A stretch of 64,000 bases of DNA, taken from DUZB01 sp963747555. Lineage in GTDB: Bacteria > Desulfobacterota > DSM-4660 > Desulfatiglandales > Desulfatiglandaceae. Below, piece by piece: positions 52,859 to 63,005 of the stretch (the first letter of the stretch is position 1; every line of letters begins with the position of its first letter). The notes under the pieces are model-generated. The model ran no database searches, was not told the DNA's origin, and worked only from the letters and a program-made list of their open reading frames with translations. Both the position numbers and the translations under genes were made by a program. The stretch spans positions 186,001 to 250,000 of the forward strand of contig CAVVFZ010000009.1 of NCBI GenBank assembly GCA_963747555.1, written 5' to 3'.

Positions 52859-54021
52859 AACAGCACACGCGGGAAGAATACCTCAGCAAAGCGAAGAGAA
52901 TTGTCATTAAGATCGGCAGCGGCGTTCTGACAGGAGCGGATGGCTTAAACATGTCCGTTATCGAAGCTCTTACTGTCGAGATTTGCGCACTCAGGGAAAG
53001 ATGCGTAGAGGTGATTCTGGTTTCTTCAGGCGCCATTGCCTCCGGGATGCGGAAAATCGGGATGAAAAGCAGGCCGAAATCCGTTTCTCAGCAACAGGCC
53101 ATGGCCGCCCTGGGACAGAGCAGTCTGATCATGGCTTATGAAAATATTTTCTGCCGGCACGGGCACAAGGTGGCCCAGGTTCTTCTGACCCGTGACGATC
53201 TAACGCACCGGCGAAGATATCTGAATGCACGCAACGCACTGCTTACCCTTCTTTCCTGGGGCGTGGTCCCCATTATCAACGAAAATGACACGGTGGTGGT
53301 GGATGAGATCAAGTTTGGCGATAACGACAACCTGAGCGCCATGGTGACCAACCTGATTGAAGCGCAGCTCCTGGTGAATTTGACCAATATCGATGGGCTC
53401 TTCGATAAGGATCCGCGGAGCGAGCATGATGCCAGGCTGATCACCAGCGTGGAAAAGATAGATCGAACCGTTACAAAATATGCGGGGTCGATTCCCGGGT
53501 TCCTTGGTACGGGCGGCATGGCAAGCAAGATCAGGGCAGCCCGGAAAGTGGCCTTACGGGGTGTTCCCACAATCATTGCCAATGGGCTGAAACCCGATAT
53601 CCTGGAAAAGATTTTTCGTGGAGAAGAGGAGGGGACCTTCTTTTTCCCCTTTGAGTCATCCCTGTGCAGCCGAAAGCACTGGATTGCGTTTACAAAATCT
53701 CCAAAAGGTGAAATTATCATAGACCAAGGGGCGGAAAAGGCGATCCTTCAAAACGGAAAAAGCCTTCTCCCCTCCGGCATAAAAGAGGTCCGGGGAAGGT
53801 TCAGTGTGGGAAATTCGGTGTTGCTCCTCAATGAAAAGAAAGAGGAAGTGGCCGTGGGAATGGTCAACTATCATTCCGGGGATATTCGAAAGATTATGGG
53901 GGTGAAAAGCAGCCAGATTGAATCCATTCTGGGTTTTAAGCAAGACGATGAAGTAATCCACAGGGACAATCTGGTGCTGATCAATCAGATGGAAAAGGAT
54001 GATGAGTCATGTATCTTGTAG
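52855..54021 (+). CDS. proB: Glutamate 5-kinase
   Basis: First step of proline synthesis. Protein of 388 residues with amino-acid-kinase domain (KRIVIKIGSGVLTGADG, VSSGAIASGM, INENDTV, GTGGMASKI) and a C-terminal PUA domain (from about residue 290). Start is TTG 52855 after GCGGAGAG, overlapping the obgE stop (TTGA); no ATG lies close by. The end overlaps proA by 13 bases. Confidence 0.97.
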   Translation: MKQHTREEYLSKAKRIVIKIGSGVLTGADGLNMSVIEALTVEICALRERCVEVILVSSGAIASGMRKIGMKSRPKSVSQQQAMAALGQSSLIMAYENIFCRHGHKVAQVLLTRDDLTHRRRYLNARNALLTLLSWGVVPIINENDTVVVDEIKFGDNDNLSAMVTNLIEAQLLVNLTNIDGLFDKDPRSEHDARLITSVEKIDRTVTKYAGSIPGFLGTGGMASKIRAARKVALRGVPTIIANGLKPDILEKIFRGEEEGTFFFPFESSLCSRKHWIAFTKSPKGEIIIDQGAEKAILQNGKSLLPSGIKEVRGRFSVGNSVLLLNEKKEEVAVGMVNYHSGDIRKIMGVKSSQIESILGFKQDDEVIHRDNLVLINQMEKDDESCIL

Positions 54022-55265
54022 AAACAATAGAGAAGATGGCGGTAGATGCCAGGACTGCGTCGAGACAGCTTAGAAAAACGGGCAGTGAACAAAAAAATGA
54101 TGCCCTGAAGCGGATAGCTCGTATGCTTATGGAGCACCGGGAAGAGATTATTTCCGAAAACCGGAAGGATCTCCTGCATGCGAAAGAGGCCGGTCTTTCC
54201 GCGGCCATGATCGATCGCCTCACCCTGGATGATAAGGTTTTGCAGTCCATGGCGGAGGGGCTTTTGGAGGTCGCCGGTTTGAAAGATCCTGTGGGCGAGG
54301 TGACCGGCATGTGGAAAAGGCCCAACGGGCTGCTGGCGGGCAGGGTTCGAATCCCTCTGGGCGTAATCGGATTTATTTTTGAATCGCGTCCCAATGTTAC
54401 CGTGGATGCTGCGGCCCTTTGTCTGAAATCGGGCAACGCGGTAATCTTGAAGGGAGGATCTGAAGCGATCCATTCCAACACATTCCTTGGAAACCTGATG
54501 ATGGAGGCGCTCAAGGAAGCCGGTCTGCCGGAAAAAGCGGTTCAGGTGATCCGGACAACGGACAGGGAAGCGGTCAAAGTTCTCATCGGTCTTGAAGACC
54601 ATCTGGATGTGATTATCCCCCGGGGCGGGGAGGGCCTCATCCGTTTCGTTACCGCCCATTCCCGGGTCCCGGTTTTGAAACACTATAAGGGCGTTTGTCA
54701 TATTTATGTGGATAAATATGCCGATGTAGAGATGGCCACGGAGATCTGTCTCAACGCAAAGGTTCAAAGGCCCGGCGTCTGCAACGCCATGGAAACCATG
54801 CTGGTTCACAGAGATATTGCTCCGGTTTTTCTTCCGGAAATGAGCCTGCGTTTGACTCGCGCCGGAGTGGAGATCAGGGGATGTCCAGAGACTGTTTGCC
54901 TTGTTCCGAAAGCCATACCTGCGCAGGAAAGCGATTGGCCGGCCGAGTTTCTTGACCTGATCCTCGCCGTCAAAGTCGTATCCGGCATGGAGGAGGCCCT
55001 CGATCACATTGAGAAATATGGTTCTCATCATACCGAAGCCATTGTCACTTCGAATTATGAAAGATCCCAGCGTTTCTTGTCGGATGTGGATTCGTCGGTG
55101 GTTCTTATCAACGCATCCACTCGTTTCAACGACGGTGGTCAGCTGGGCCTGGGCGCGGAGATCGGAATCAATACATCCAAACTGCATGCCTTCGGGCCCA
55201 TGGGTCTGGAAGAGCTGACAACCCAGAAATTTATTGTCTATGGACAGGGGCAGACGAGAGCGTAG
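54009..55265 (+). CDS. proA: Gamma-glutamyl phosphate reductase
   Basis: Second step of proline synthesis, NADPH-dependent reduction of glutamyl phosphate, 418 residues. Motifs: IPLGVIGFIFESRPNVTVDAAALCLKSGNAVILKGGSEA, catalytic Cys in VQRPGVCNAMET, and the C-terminal NASTRFNDGGQLGLGAEIGI. ATG 54009 lies inside proB. Confidence 0.98.
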   Translation: MYLVETIEKMAVDARTASRQLRKTGSEQKNDALKRIARMLMEHREEIISENRKDLLHAKEAGLSAAMIDRLTLDDKVLQSMAEGLLEVAGLKDPVGEVTGMWKRPNGLLAGRVRIPLGVIGFIFESRPNVTVDAAALCLKSGNAVILKGGSEAIHSNTFLGNLMMEALKEAGLPEKAVQVIRTTDREAVKVLIGLEDHLDVIIPRGGEGLIRFVTAHSRVPVLKHYKGVCHIYVDKYADVEMATEICLNAKVQRPGVCNAMETMLVHRDIAPVFLPEMSLRLTRAGVEIRGCPETVCLVPKAIPAQESDWPAEFLDLILAVKVVSGMEEALDHIEKYGSHHTEAIVTSNYERSQRFLSDVDSSVVLINASTRFNDGGQLGLGAEIGINTSKLHAFGPMGLEELTTQKFIVYGQGQTRA

Positions 55266-55355
55266 CGGGCGGGACACGAAAACCACAAAAGGGAAACCCC
55301 TTTCTGACATGAATGAAGGATGCCGACGGATGAAAACTATCTCAAAGGATCTGAA

Positions 55356-56015
55356 ATGGCTCTGAGATTAGGCATTCTCGGCGGGACTTTCGATCCGATT
55401 CATCTGGGCCACCTTCGGACGGCGGAAGAGATCCGGGAGAAACTGGCTTTGAAAAAAGTCTATCTTATCCCGTCTGCATGGCCTCCTCATAAGACATCTG
55501 CTCCCATATCCCATTTTGAACACAGGATGGCTATGACCAGGCTTGGCGCTGCTGGGTCCCCCGCTCTGGAAGCCATGGATCTTGAGAGTAAACGGTCGGG
55601 GTTGTCTTATTCGATAGAGACATTGAGGGAATTGCATCAAAGCCTGCACTCTCCGGATATTTTCTTCATCCTGGGTACGGATGCTTTTTTAGAAATAAAA
55701 ACATGGAAAGAATATGAGCGGTTGTTTCATTACGCCCATTTTGTTATCATCATACGCCCTGGCTTCAGATCTCACGGCCTGGATGCGCTTTTTTCCGAAC
55801 TTGGAGCCAGATCCGCCTGCGAAGGAAATCACGATCTTTATCTCATGTCTTCAGGGAAAAAGGTTATGGTTATGAGGACTACGCTGATGGACATTTCTTC
55901 CACGGGGATCAGAAACAGGGTAATGGAAGGCAGGTCGATCCGTTTCCTCGTCCCTCATAGAGTAAGGGAATATATTGAAAGACAAAAACTTTACCAGAAC
56001 CATGAAATCTGTTGA
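55356..56015 (+). CDS. nadD: Nicotinate-nucleotide adenylyltransferase
   Basis: NAD synthesis enzyme of 219 residues. N-terminal GILGGTFDPIHLGHL with the HxGH nucleotidyltransferase motif, and the C-terminal ISSTGIRNRVMEGRSI. ATG 55356 behind AAAGGATC is preferred to ATG 55320, as nadD normally starts just before GGTFDP. Overlaps rsfS. Confidence 0.97.
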   Translation: MALRLGILGGTFDPIHLGHLRTAEEIREKLALKKVYLIPSAWPPHKTSAPISHFEHRMAMTRLGAAGSPALEAMDLESKRSGLSYSIETLRELHQSLHSPDIFFILGTDAFLEIKTWKEYERLFHYAHFVIIIRPGFRSHGLDALFSELGARSACEGNHDLYLMSSGKKVMVMRTTLMDISSTGIRNRVMEGRSIRFLVPHRVREYIERQKLYQNHEIC

Positions 56016-56340
56016 CAAGGCCAAACTCTGTTTGAAAATTATTCAGGAGCGAAAAGCCATTCGTCCAATGCTTCTGGACGTGAGAAAATTAACTTCCATT
56101 ACGAATTATTTTCTGATTACCAGCGGGAGTTCCACAAGACAGGTGCAGGCTATAGCGCGGCATTTGCAGAAGGAATTGCGTGATGTGGGATGCAGACCTC
56201 TGGGTATGGAAGGGGAACAGGAAGGTAAGTGGGTTCTGATGGATTATGATGATGTGGTGATTCATATTTTTTACGAGCCCATAAGGGAGTTTTACAACCT
56301 GGAAGGCCTGTGGGTTGAGGCCACGGAGGTGGCCGTTTAA
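56002..56340 (+). CDS. rsfS: Ribosomal silencing factor
   Basis: Protein of 112 residues that binds L14 and prevents subunit joining under starvation. Family segments: LLDVRKLTSITNYFLITSGSSTRQVQAIA, EGKWVLMDYDDVVIHIFYEPIREFYNLEGLW. ATG 56002 taken; a TTG at 55975 is possible. The 14-base overlap with nadD is the usual arrangement. Confidence 0.97.
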   Translation: MKSVDKAKLCLKIIQERKAIRPMLLDVRKLTSITNYFLITSGSSTRQVQAIARHLQKELRDVGCRPLGMEGEQEGKWVLMDYDDVVIHIFYEPIREFYNLEGLWVEATEVAV

Positions 56341-56378
56341 CCGTCGTTCCGAAGGTGCTTCCGGGAAGGAGGTTCAAA

Positions 56379-57791
56379 ATGTACAGAATTTTTCGCGTTG
56401 CGTTCAGGTTCGTTCTTGCATGCCTGATGGCCATGCTGCTTGTTGTGACTGGGCCCCTCGCACCTCTTTCATATGCCCTTTCGATTGATGACGAGAGAGA
56501 TATGGGGCAGGAGTTCCTGCTGCAGGCAAAACAGCAGTTTGAATTCATCGATGATCCATTTGCCAACCAATATATCAACGAACTGGGTCAATATCTTCTG
56601 CGGCCATTGGAGACGAAACCTTTCTTTTTTCACTTCTATATTATCAAAGATAATACACTCAATGCCTTTGCTGCGCCGGGAGGACACATCTTTGTCTTCA
56701 GCGGCCTGATCGATGCCATGTCCGATGTGGACGAACTGGCTGCAGTTATTTGTCATGAAATCGGCCATGTGTCTGCAAGGCACTTGGCCAAACGGATTGA
56801 ACAGAGCAAGGGGATTGGGATTGCCACGATGGCGGGAATCATTGCCGGGATGCTGATCGGGGGGCCGGTCGCTTCAGCCGTGATTGCCGGTTCCATGGCC
56901 GCGAGCATGCAGGCCCAACTGCATTTCAGCCGTGAAGATGAACGGCAGGCGGACCAACTGAGCTATAAATATATGAAGCCTGCGAGTTTTGATCCGGCAG
57001 GAATGATCAGGGCCTTGGACGAGATTCAGAAGGGAAGCTGGTTGGGAACGGGAAAAGCGCCCGCTTATCTGCTCACCCATCCGACCGGTCCGGAAAGGAT
57101 CAGCAACCTGGAATCGATGCTGACGGAATATTCGCCTCAAGGATTAACGGAAGAAGCCGCTCGATTCAAGGCCCTTTGGCCTGCCTTCAAAACGATTGTC
57201 AAGGCCAGATCCCTCGATCCTCACGACGCCCTTACTTCCTTTCAGAAAGAAATAAAGAAAAATCCCGGCGCCTACCTTCCTCATCTCGGCGCCGGAATTG
57301 TGTATATGGAGGAATCAAGGTATAATTTGGCCATCGAGGAACTGAAAGCGGCCCTGGAAAACCATTCCGACTTTATCCCTGCTCTGAGGGCCCTTGCGGA
57401 GGCCTACCAACTGAACGGGCAGGATGAAAAATCCCTGTCGGTCCTTGAAAAGGTGTTGCGTCTGGACAATGGGGACAGAGCCGCCATGTATCTTCTCGGA
57501 TTGACCTACGAGAGCATGGGGCGGGAGGACAAGGCCCTTGTCCTCTTCGAGAAGCTTTCCTATCTTCCGCCGGTAAAGGATGATGTTTTTTATCATCTGG
57601 GTCTCGCATACGGAAGGGAAAAAAAATTGGGGCTGGCGCATTACAACTTCGGAGTCTACTTCAAATTAATAGGCCAGATGAATAAGGCAAGGTTTCATTT
57701 TCAAAAGGCAAAAGAGCTGGCCAAAGGAGACCCCGCCCTCATGAAAAAAATTGAAAAGGAAACCAAAGGTATGAATGAGGGAAAAACTTAA
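56379..57791 (+). CDS. M48-family metalloprotease with TPR repeats (BepA/YfgC-like)
   Basis: Periplasmic protease of 470 residues. Signal peptide over the first 34 residues (VLACLMAMLLVVTGPLAPLSYA), then the M48 domain with zinc site HEIGH (126-130) and the later Glu in FSREDERQADQLSYKYM, and the helical TPR part from about 255 to the end (ALRALAEAYQLNGQDEKSL, DRAAMYLLGLTYESMGREDKAL). BepA-type proteins quality-control outer-membrane proteins such as LptD. ATG 56379 behind GGAAGGAGG. Confidence 0.93.
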   Translation: MYRIFRVAFRFVLACLMAMLLVVTGPLAPLSYALSIDDERDMGQEFLLQAKQQFEFIDDPFANQYINELGQYLLRPLETKPFFFHFYIIKDNTLNAFAAPGGHIFVFSGLIDAMSDVDELAAVICHEIGHVSARHLAKRIEQSKGIGIATMAGIIAGMLIGGPVASAVIAGSMAASMQAQLHFSREDERQADQLSYKYMKPASFDPAGMIRALDEIQKGSWLGTGKAPAYLLTHPTGPERISNLESMLTEYSPQGLTEEAARFKALWPAFKTIVKARSLDPHDALTSFQKEIKKNPGAYLPHLGAGIVYMEESRYNLAIEELKAALENHSDFIPALRALAEAYQLNGQDEKSLSVLEKVLRLDNGDRAAMYLLGLTYESMGREDKALVLFEKLSYLPPVKDDVFYHLGLAYGREKKLGLAHYNFGVYFKLIGQMNKARFHFQKAKELAKGDPALMKKIEKETKGMNEGKT

Positions 57792-57820
57792 TCTATTTAT
57801 AAGGATCAAGGAGGACCATC

Positions 57821-59116
57821 ATGTCATCAAATCGAACAAAAGCATCTCAGCAATTTGAAAAGGCGCTTGAAATTGGACGTCCGCCCAACATCGTCCAACT
57901 GTTTCCCAACTCGAGGGCACTGATTGTGAGCGGCAAAGTCGTCGATAGGGCTATGATCAGAAAAGGCAAGGCGATGACCATCGCAGCCAACGGTCGAAAT
58001 CACATGGTGATCCGCGGCGCGTTAGCGGCGGCACAACGGGCGAATGCCGCCATCCTTATTGAAATAGCCAAGTCCGAGGGGGGTGCGAACGCGTACTGCC
58101 CGGTCAATTACTGGAATATCGCCCGGCAGGTGGATTCGGTCATGAACGAGCTGGGTATCACCGTCCCCGTGGCGATTCATGCGGATCATTACGGGATTAA
58201 GAGTTCGAAGGATGTGGAATCCGCCAAGGTCGAGATCCCTTCCATGTTTGATGCCGGAATGACCTCCATCGCCATTGATGCCTCCCATCTTCCGGATGAT
58301 GAAAATCTGCTGGCGAACCTGACTCTCAACCCCTATATCCCGGGATGGGCAGGCTATGAAACGGAAGTGGGAGAGATCAAGGGCAAAGAAGGTCTCTCCA
58401 CTGCCGCGGAAGCCCTCTTTCTCATAAAGGGCCTGAACGCCCATGAGATCTTTCCCGATTGGATCGCCCTGAACAACGGAACCACCCATGGCATTGAGGC
58501 AAGCGACCAAGGGATACAGGTGGAGCTTACCGCGAAAATTCATGAAGCCCTGGTCCCATACGGGATGTCCGGGGCACAACACGGTACTTCGGGTAACAGT
58601 TCCGATCGGCTCAGAAACATTGCCGCCAATACACGAACCACAAAGGCCAATGTGGCTACGGCACTTCAGATGATTTCATGGGGAGTCAAGGTGAACGATT
58701 ACGGAAATGCTATTCTGGATGAGGAAGGCGAGTTTGCAAAAGTCCCCGATCATGGCGTTACCGATGAACTGTGGGCGGATATGGTGACGTACGCCAAAGA
58801 ACGTGGACTGAAAGGTGGAAACTACAAGAAACTGAATCTGCCCTTTGAAAACAAAATCCTTTCCCTTCCCCGGGATATCCGGAAGAGGATGGCAAAGGGA
58901 GTGGAAGATTTTGTTTTTGAATTGTTAAAGAATGTCTTTCACGCGGATGATACGGCGCCCTTGGCCTTTGAAGCTATTCTTGAGGCTGGTTCGTTCGATA
59001 TGGGAAAAAAGGGCCATCGCATCGAAGACCCGGCGGAATGGACACCGGAAAAAATCCGGGAACGTGCGCCTCTTCTTGATTCAAACAAGGGTCCGTCGGG
59101 AAATTTCGAGGATTAA
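57821..59116 (+). CDS. fba: Class II fructose-bisphosphate aldolase
   Basis: Zinc-dependent aldolase of 431 residues that cleaves or makes fructose 1,6-bisphosphate. Zinc and phosphate sites: IHADHYG (His120, Asp122, His123), ALNNGTTHGIEAS (His223) and GAQHGTSGN (His254); the catalytic Asp is in the HADH element. It is longer than the 300-360 residues of the common bacterial class II enzymes, mostly at the C-terminus. AAGGAGGACC precedes the ATG. Confidence 0.9.
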   Translation: MSSNRTKASQQFEKALEIGRPPNIVQLFPNSRALIVSGKVVDRAMIRKGKAMTIAANGRNHMVIRGALAAAQRANAAILIEIAKSEGGANAYCPVNYWNIARQVDSVMNELGITVPVAIHADHYGIKSSKDVESAKVEIPSMFDAGMTSIAIDASHLPDDENLLANLTLNPYIPGWAGYETEVGEIKGKEGLSTAAEALFLIKGLNAHEIFPDWIALNNGTTHGIEASDQGIQVELTAKIHEALVPYGMSGAQHGTSGNSSDRLRNIAANTRTTKANVATALQMISWGVKVNDYGNAILDEEGEFAKVPDHGVTDELWADMVTYAKERGLKGGNYKKLNLPFENKILSLPRDIRKRMAKGVEDFVFELLKNVFHADDTAPLAFEAILEAGSFDMGKKGHRIEDPAEWTPEKIRERAPLLDSNKGPSGNFED

Positions 59117-59192
59117 TCAGGTTCTGGAAGCTCCACCCATTTTGTATGCCTCGAATGGCGGCAGGGGCGATTTTCACCAAAAGAGAAACCAT

Positions 59193-60230
59193 ATGAAGAA
59201 AAACGATTTGGAAAGAGCGTCTTCCCATGTCTGGGTAAAAGATATTACGGAGGAAGACAGGATTGAGAGCTGCTATCTTGTCAGGGAAAAGAGTCAGGGA
59301 ACGACCCGTAACGGAAAACCGTTTCTTACCCTGACCCTGTCGGACAAAACAGGGGAAATTCCAGCCGTGGTATGGGAAAAGGCAGAGGAATTGTCATCTC
59401 TGTTTGTCGAAGGGGAGGCAGTGGTTGTTGCAGGGTCGGCAAGCTCCTATCGCGGCAGGTTGCAGGTCACGGTTTCCACATTGAAGAGGCCGGAAAAAGA
59501 ACCGGATTCAGACCTGTTCTGTGAATCCAGCCCGATTGACCCTTCCAGGATGATGCGATCTCTGAAAGAAGTGCTCAAGGGTGTGGAAGATCTGCATTTG
59601 AGGGCACTGGTTGATCGGTTTCTTTCAGATCGTAAATTTATTGCTCTTTTAAAGAAAGCTCCCGCGGCAAAAAACTTTCATCACAGCTATCTGGGTGGGC
59701 TTCTGGAGCATACGCTGTCCGTGTGTGAAATGGCCGTACAGATCGCCGAACATTATCCGCAACTCAATAAAGACCTGCTGGTTGTATCGGCTTTTCTGCA
59801 TGACATAGGGAAAATCAGAGAATTCACCTCCCCGCCGAATATCGAATATACCGATGAAGGAAGATTGATCGGACACCTGGTATCGGGCGTGGAAATGCTG
59901 AACGAAAAGCTTGATGGCATCAAGTCCTTCCCTGCGGATCTAACGATTCGATTGAAACATCTGATCTTAAGCCATCATGGACAATTCGATTTCGGCAGCC
60001 CCAAAGAACCTTCCTTTTTAGAGGCTTTCGCGCTGAATTTTGTGGATGACATTGATGCGAAAATTAATGGTCTGGGCCGTTTTATGGAAAGGGATCGACG
60101 AGAAGGCGCCTGGACTGAATTTCACCGGCTTTTCAGAAGGTATCTCCTCAAAGGGGATATTGTACAGCCTGAAAATGTAGTGGAAGAAGAAGTTATAAAA
60201 AACCGTATCGAACAAGCTTCCCTCTTCTGA
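59193..60230 (+). CDS. YhaM-like 3'-5' exoribonuclease (OB-fold plus HD domain)
   Basis: Protein of 345 residues. N-terminal OB-fold (about 12-100, FLTLTLSDKTGEIPAVVW) and a C-terminal HD domain with HHSYLGGLLEHTLSVCEMA, FLHDIGKIREF and LILSHHG. YhaM proteins degrade RNA, and some ssDNA, in a Mn-dependent way. ATG 59193 is preferred, as the frame upstream overlaps fba and does not look like protein. Confidence 0.9.
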   Translation: MKKNDLERASSHVWVKDITEEDRIESCYLVREKSQGTTRNGKPFLTLTLSDKTGEIPAVVWEKAEELSSLFVEGEAVVVAGSASSYRGRLQVTVSTLKRPEKEPDSDLFCESSPIDPSRMMRSLKEVLKGVEDLHLRALVDRFLSDRKFIALLKKAPAAKNFHHSYLGGLLEHTLSVCEMAVQIAEHYPQLNKDLLVVSAFLHDIGKIREFTSPPNIEYTDEGRLIGHLVSGVEMLNEKLDGIKSFPADLTIRLKHLILSHHGQFDFGSPKEPSFLEAFALNFVDDIDAKINGLGRFMERDRREGAWTEFHRLFRRYLLKGDIVQPENVVEEEVIKNRIEQASLF

Positions 60231-60248
60231 TCAGGGCTTTCGGAGGAA

Positions 60249-62978
60249 ATGGTGGAAACTGCCGATAGAGCACACGTTGACAGGGACTTTGATGCCCATT
60301 TCAAGACCATTTTTGAAGCGGTGCCCGCCGGCATCGTGATCATTGATCCTGAAACACACAGGATCGTTGACGTGAATCTTGCGGCAGCCACCATGATCGG
60401 AGCTGCAAAAGAGAAAATCATAGGTCATATCTGCCACAGGTTTATCTGTCCTGCTCTGGAGGGCCGATGTCCCATTACCGATCTGGGGCAGGAAATTGAC
60501 AGTTGCGAGCGCCATCTGCTCAATGTTCACGGAGAAAGCATCCCGGTCCTCAAGACGGTAATCCCCATCGAGTTTGGCGGCAAAAAACATCTCCTTGGAA
60601 CTTTCGTGGACATCTCGGCCATTAAATCGGCTGAAGAAGCGTCTAAAAAGGAAACAGCCAAGCTTTCCTCCATGATCTCCGGTATGGAAGAAGGGGTGGT
60701 TTTTGCGGATGCGGATGACCGCATTGTGGAAGTGAATGACTATTTTTGCGCTTTTGTTGGAAGAGAGAAGAAGGAGATTCTGGGAAAGCGTGTGGAGGAT
60801 TTTCACTCAGGAGAAATCTTTAAAAGGGTAATGGCTTACATCGATTTATTTCGGAGTAATTCAGCATCCAATGCGGTGGTGATTCAACGCGCCTTGGGAG
60901 ATGCGGAACTTATTTTTCGGGTCCAACCCATCTACATGGGAGAAAGATACGACGGAGTTCTCCTGAATGTGATCAATGTGACCGAACTTGTGGAAGCACG
61001 GAGGGAAGCCGAGGCTGCCAGTATGGCCAAGGGCCAGTTCCTGGCCAATATGAGCCATGAGATTCGAACGCCCATGAATGCGATTATCGGAATGACAGGC
61101 CTTTTGCTGGATACGGACCTGAATCGCGAGCAGAGGGAGTTTGCGGAGACCGTAAGAAATGCGGGAGATGGGCTTCTTACCCTGATCAACGATATCCTCG
61201 ACTTTTCCAAAATAGAATCCGGAAAGATGGAGTTTGAAGAGATCGGTTTCGATCTTCGGTATGCCGTGGAGAGCGTAGGGGAAATCATGGCCCGGAACGC
61301 GCAGGAAAAGGGCATTGAGTTTACCTGCTTTGTGGACCCCGCAAGCGAAGTGCGACTTCTTGGAGACCCGGAACGTCTTCGGCAGGTGCTTGTTAACCTG
61401 GCGGGCAATGCCATCAAGTTCACGAATAAGGGGAACGTAGATATTTATGCCCGAACGCTTCGGGAAGAGGGGGATCGGGCATTTATCCATTTTACTATTA
61501 CCGATACCGGAATCGGTATCCCTCAGGATCGCATGACAGCCATTTTCGGGAGTTTTACCCAGGTTGACGGCAGCACAACCCGGCGATTCGGTGGAACAGG
61601 GCTGGGGTTGAGCATCTCAAAGCGGCTGGTGGAGCTTATGGGAGGGCGGATCGGTGTGGGAAGTGAAGAAGGCAAAGGCAGTACCTTCTGGTTTATCCTC
61701 CCTTTCAGAAAACAGGAAAAAGAGATCGGGCATCCCGCAAAAAATCGGCAGAGCGTCCGAGACGCCCATGTCTTGATTGTAGACGACAACGCCACCAACC
61801 GTATGATCTTAAACAAGACTCTGATATCGTTTGGGTGTTATCCGGAAGAGACGTCAAACGGTGAGGAGGCCTTGGATCTTCTAAACCGCTCAATGTTGGA
61901 AGAGCGAGCGTTCGATGCGGTTCTTTTGGATCACCAGATGCCGGATATGGATGGGGAAGCGATCGCAAGAGCCATTCGTTCGAATGCCTCAATGGATTCC
62001 ATTCGTATCCTTATCCTTACATCAGTGGGTGAGCGCGGAGATGCGAAGAGATTCAGGGACCTGGGATGCTCGGCCTATCTGACAAAACCTGTTCGGCAGT
62101 CTCAGCTTCTCGATGCCTTGGCCGAAACACTGGTGGACCCGGATCATGAAGATCGTCTCCACGGGGAAACCGCGAGAACGGAAATCATTACTCGGCACAG
62201 CCTGGGAGAAGAAGCCCTCCGGAGGGCCTGTGTGCTTTTGGCGGAAGACAATCTGGTGAACCAGAAAGTGACTCGCCGCATGCTGGAGAAGGCAGGACAT
62301 CATGTGGACGTGGCGAGCAATGGAAGAGAAGCGATAAACATGCTAAGGGAAAAAACCTACGACATGGTGTTTATGGACGTCCAGATGCCGGAAATGGACG
62401 GGTATGAAGCTACCCGCGCCATCAGGGACATGGCGAGAGAGGTCAGCCGGGTGCCCGTCATTGCTCTGACCGCCCATGCCATGAAAGGCGATAGGGACAA
62501 CTGTATCGCCGCCGGGATGGACGATTATCTATCCAAACCGGTGAACCCGAAAGAATTGGCCGACATCGTACAGCGATGGGCGGGAAAAAAGGTTCTTCAC
62601 TCCCGGACGGCGACAATGGGTCCCCTTGCCCCTGAACAAAAGGGGGCTCCCGTGGACTTAGTGCCCCTTCGTAAACTTACGGGCGGAGACAACGATTTTG
62701 AGCGGGAACTCATCGAGCTTTTTCTGGATGACACAGCCTGTCGCCTTGACAAACTGAGGGAAGCCGTTTCGGAGGGACATTCTACAGAGGTTGAGGCGGA
62801 AGCCCATTCCATCAAAGGCGCTGCGGCGAATGTGGGAGCAGAGCATTTTCAAAGGCTTGCACAGGCGTTGGAGATTAGAGGCAGGAAGGACGGAAGTCTG
62901 GAAGGGGCGGAGCAGATCCTTACTGATTTGACTGCCGAGTTCGAAAATGTCAAACGATTCTTTCGGGAGAACTGTTAA
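60249..62978 (+). CDS. Hybrid sensor kinase (PAS-PAS-HisKA-HATPase-REC-REC-HPt)
   Basis: Cytosolic phosphorelay kinase of 909 residues with no membrane helix. PAS1 (about 15-130) holds a cysteine group (Cys62, Cys67, Cys74, Cys86); PAS2 (140-250); HisKA with His270 (MSHEIRTPMNAIIG); HATPase (VLVNLAGNAIKFTNKG, DTGIGIP, GTGLGLSIS); first receiver about 510-635 (VLIVDDN, VLLDHQMPDMDG); second about 655-775 (VLLAEDN, VFMDVQMPEMDG); and a C-terminal HPt with the AHSIKGAAANVG histidine. So it carries every step from sensing to HPt. The final response regulator is not in view. GGAGGAA precedes ATG 60249. Confidence 0.95.
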   Translation: MVETADRAHVDRDFDAHFKTIFEAVPAGIVIIDPETHRIVDVNLAAATMIGAAKEKIIGHICHRFICPALEGRCPITDLGQEIDSCERHLLNVHGESIPVLKTVIPIEFGGKKHLLGTFVDISAIKSAEEASKKETAKLSSMISGMEEGVVFADADDRIVEVNDYFCAFVGREKKEILGKRVEDFHSGEIFKRVMAYIDLFRSNSASNAVVIQRALGDAELIFRVQPIYMGERYDGVLLNVINVTELVEARREAEAASMAKGQFLANMSHEIRTPMNAIIGMTGLLLDTDLNREQREFAETVRNAGDGLLTLINDILDFSKIESGKMEFEEIGFDLRYAVESVGEIMARNAQEKGIEFTCFVDPASEVRLLGDPERLRQVLVNLAGNAIKFTNKGNVDIYARTLREEGDRAFIHFTITDTGIGIPQDRMTAIFGSFTQVDGSTTRRFGGTGLGLSISKRLVELMGGRIGVGSEEGKGSTFWFILPFRKQEKEIGHPAKNRQSVRDAHVLIVDDNATNRMILNKTLISFGCYPEETSNGEEALDLLNRSMLEERAFDAVLLDHQMPDMDGEAIARAIRSNASMDSIRILILTSVGERGDAKRFRDLGCSAYLTKPVRQSQLLDALAETLVDPDHEDRLHGETARTEIITRHSLGEEALRRACVLLAEDNLVNQKVTRRMLEKAGHHVDVASNGREAINMLREKTYDMVFMDVQMPEMDGYEATRAIRDMAREVSRVPVIALTAHAMKGDRDNCIAAGMDDYLSKPVNPKELADIVQRWAGKKVLHSRTATMGPLAPEQKGAPVDLVPLRKLTGGDNDFERELIELFLDDTACRLDKLREAVSEGHSTEVEAEAHSIKGAAANVGAEHFQRLAQALEIRGRKDGSLEGAEQILTDLTAEFENVKRFFRENC

Positions 62979-63005
62979 GCTGAGAGCTCAAAGGACCGAA
63001 AGACG

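Noticed and set aside
53985..55310. Minus-strand 441-residue open frame over proA
   Set aside because: Antisense of proA, which is intact and unmistakable.
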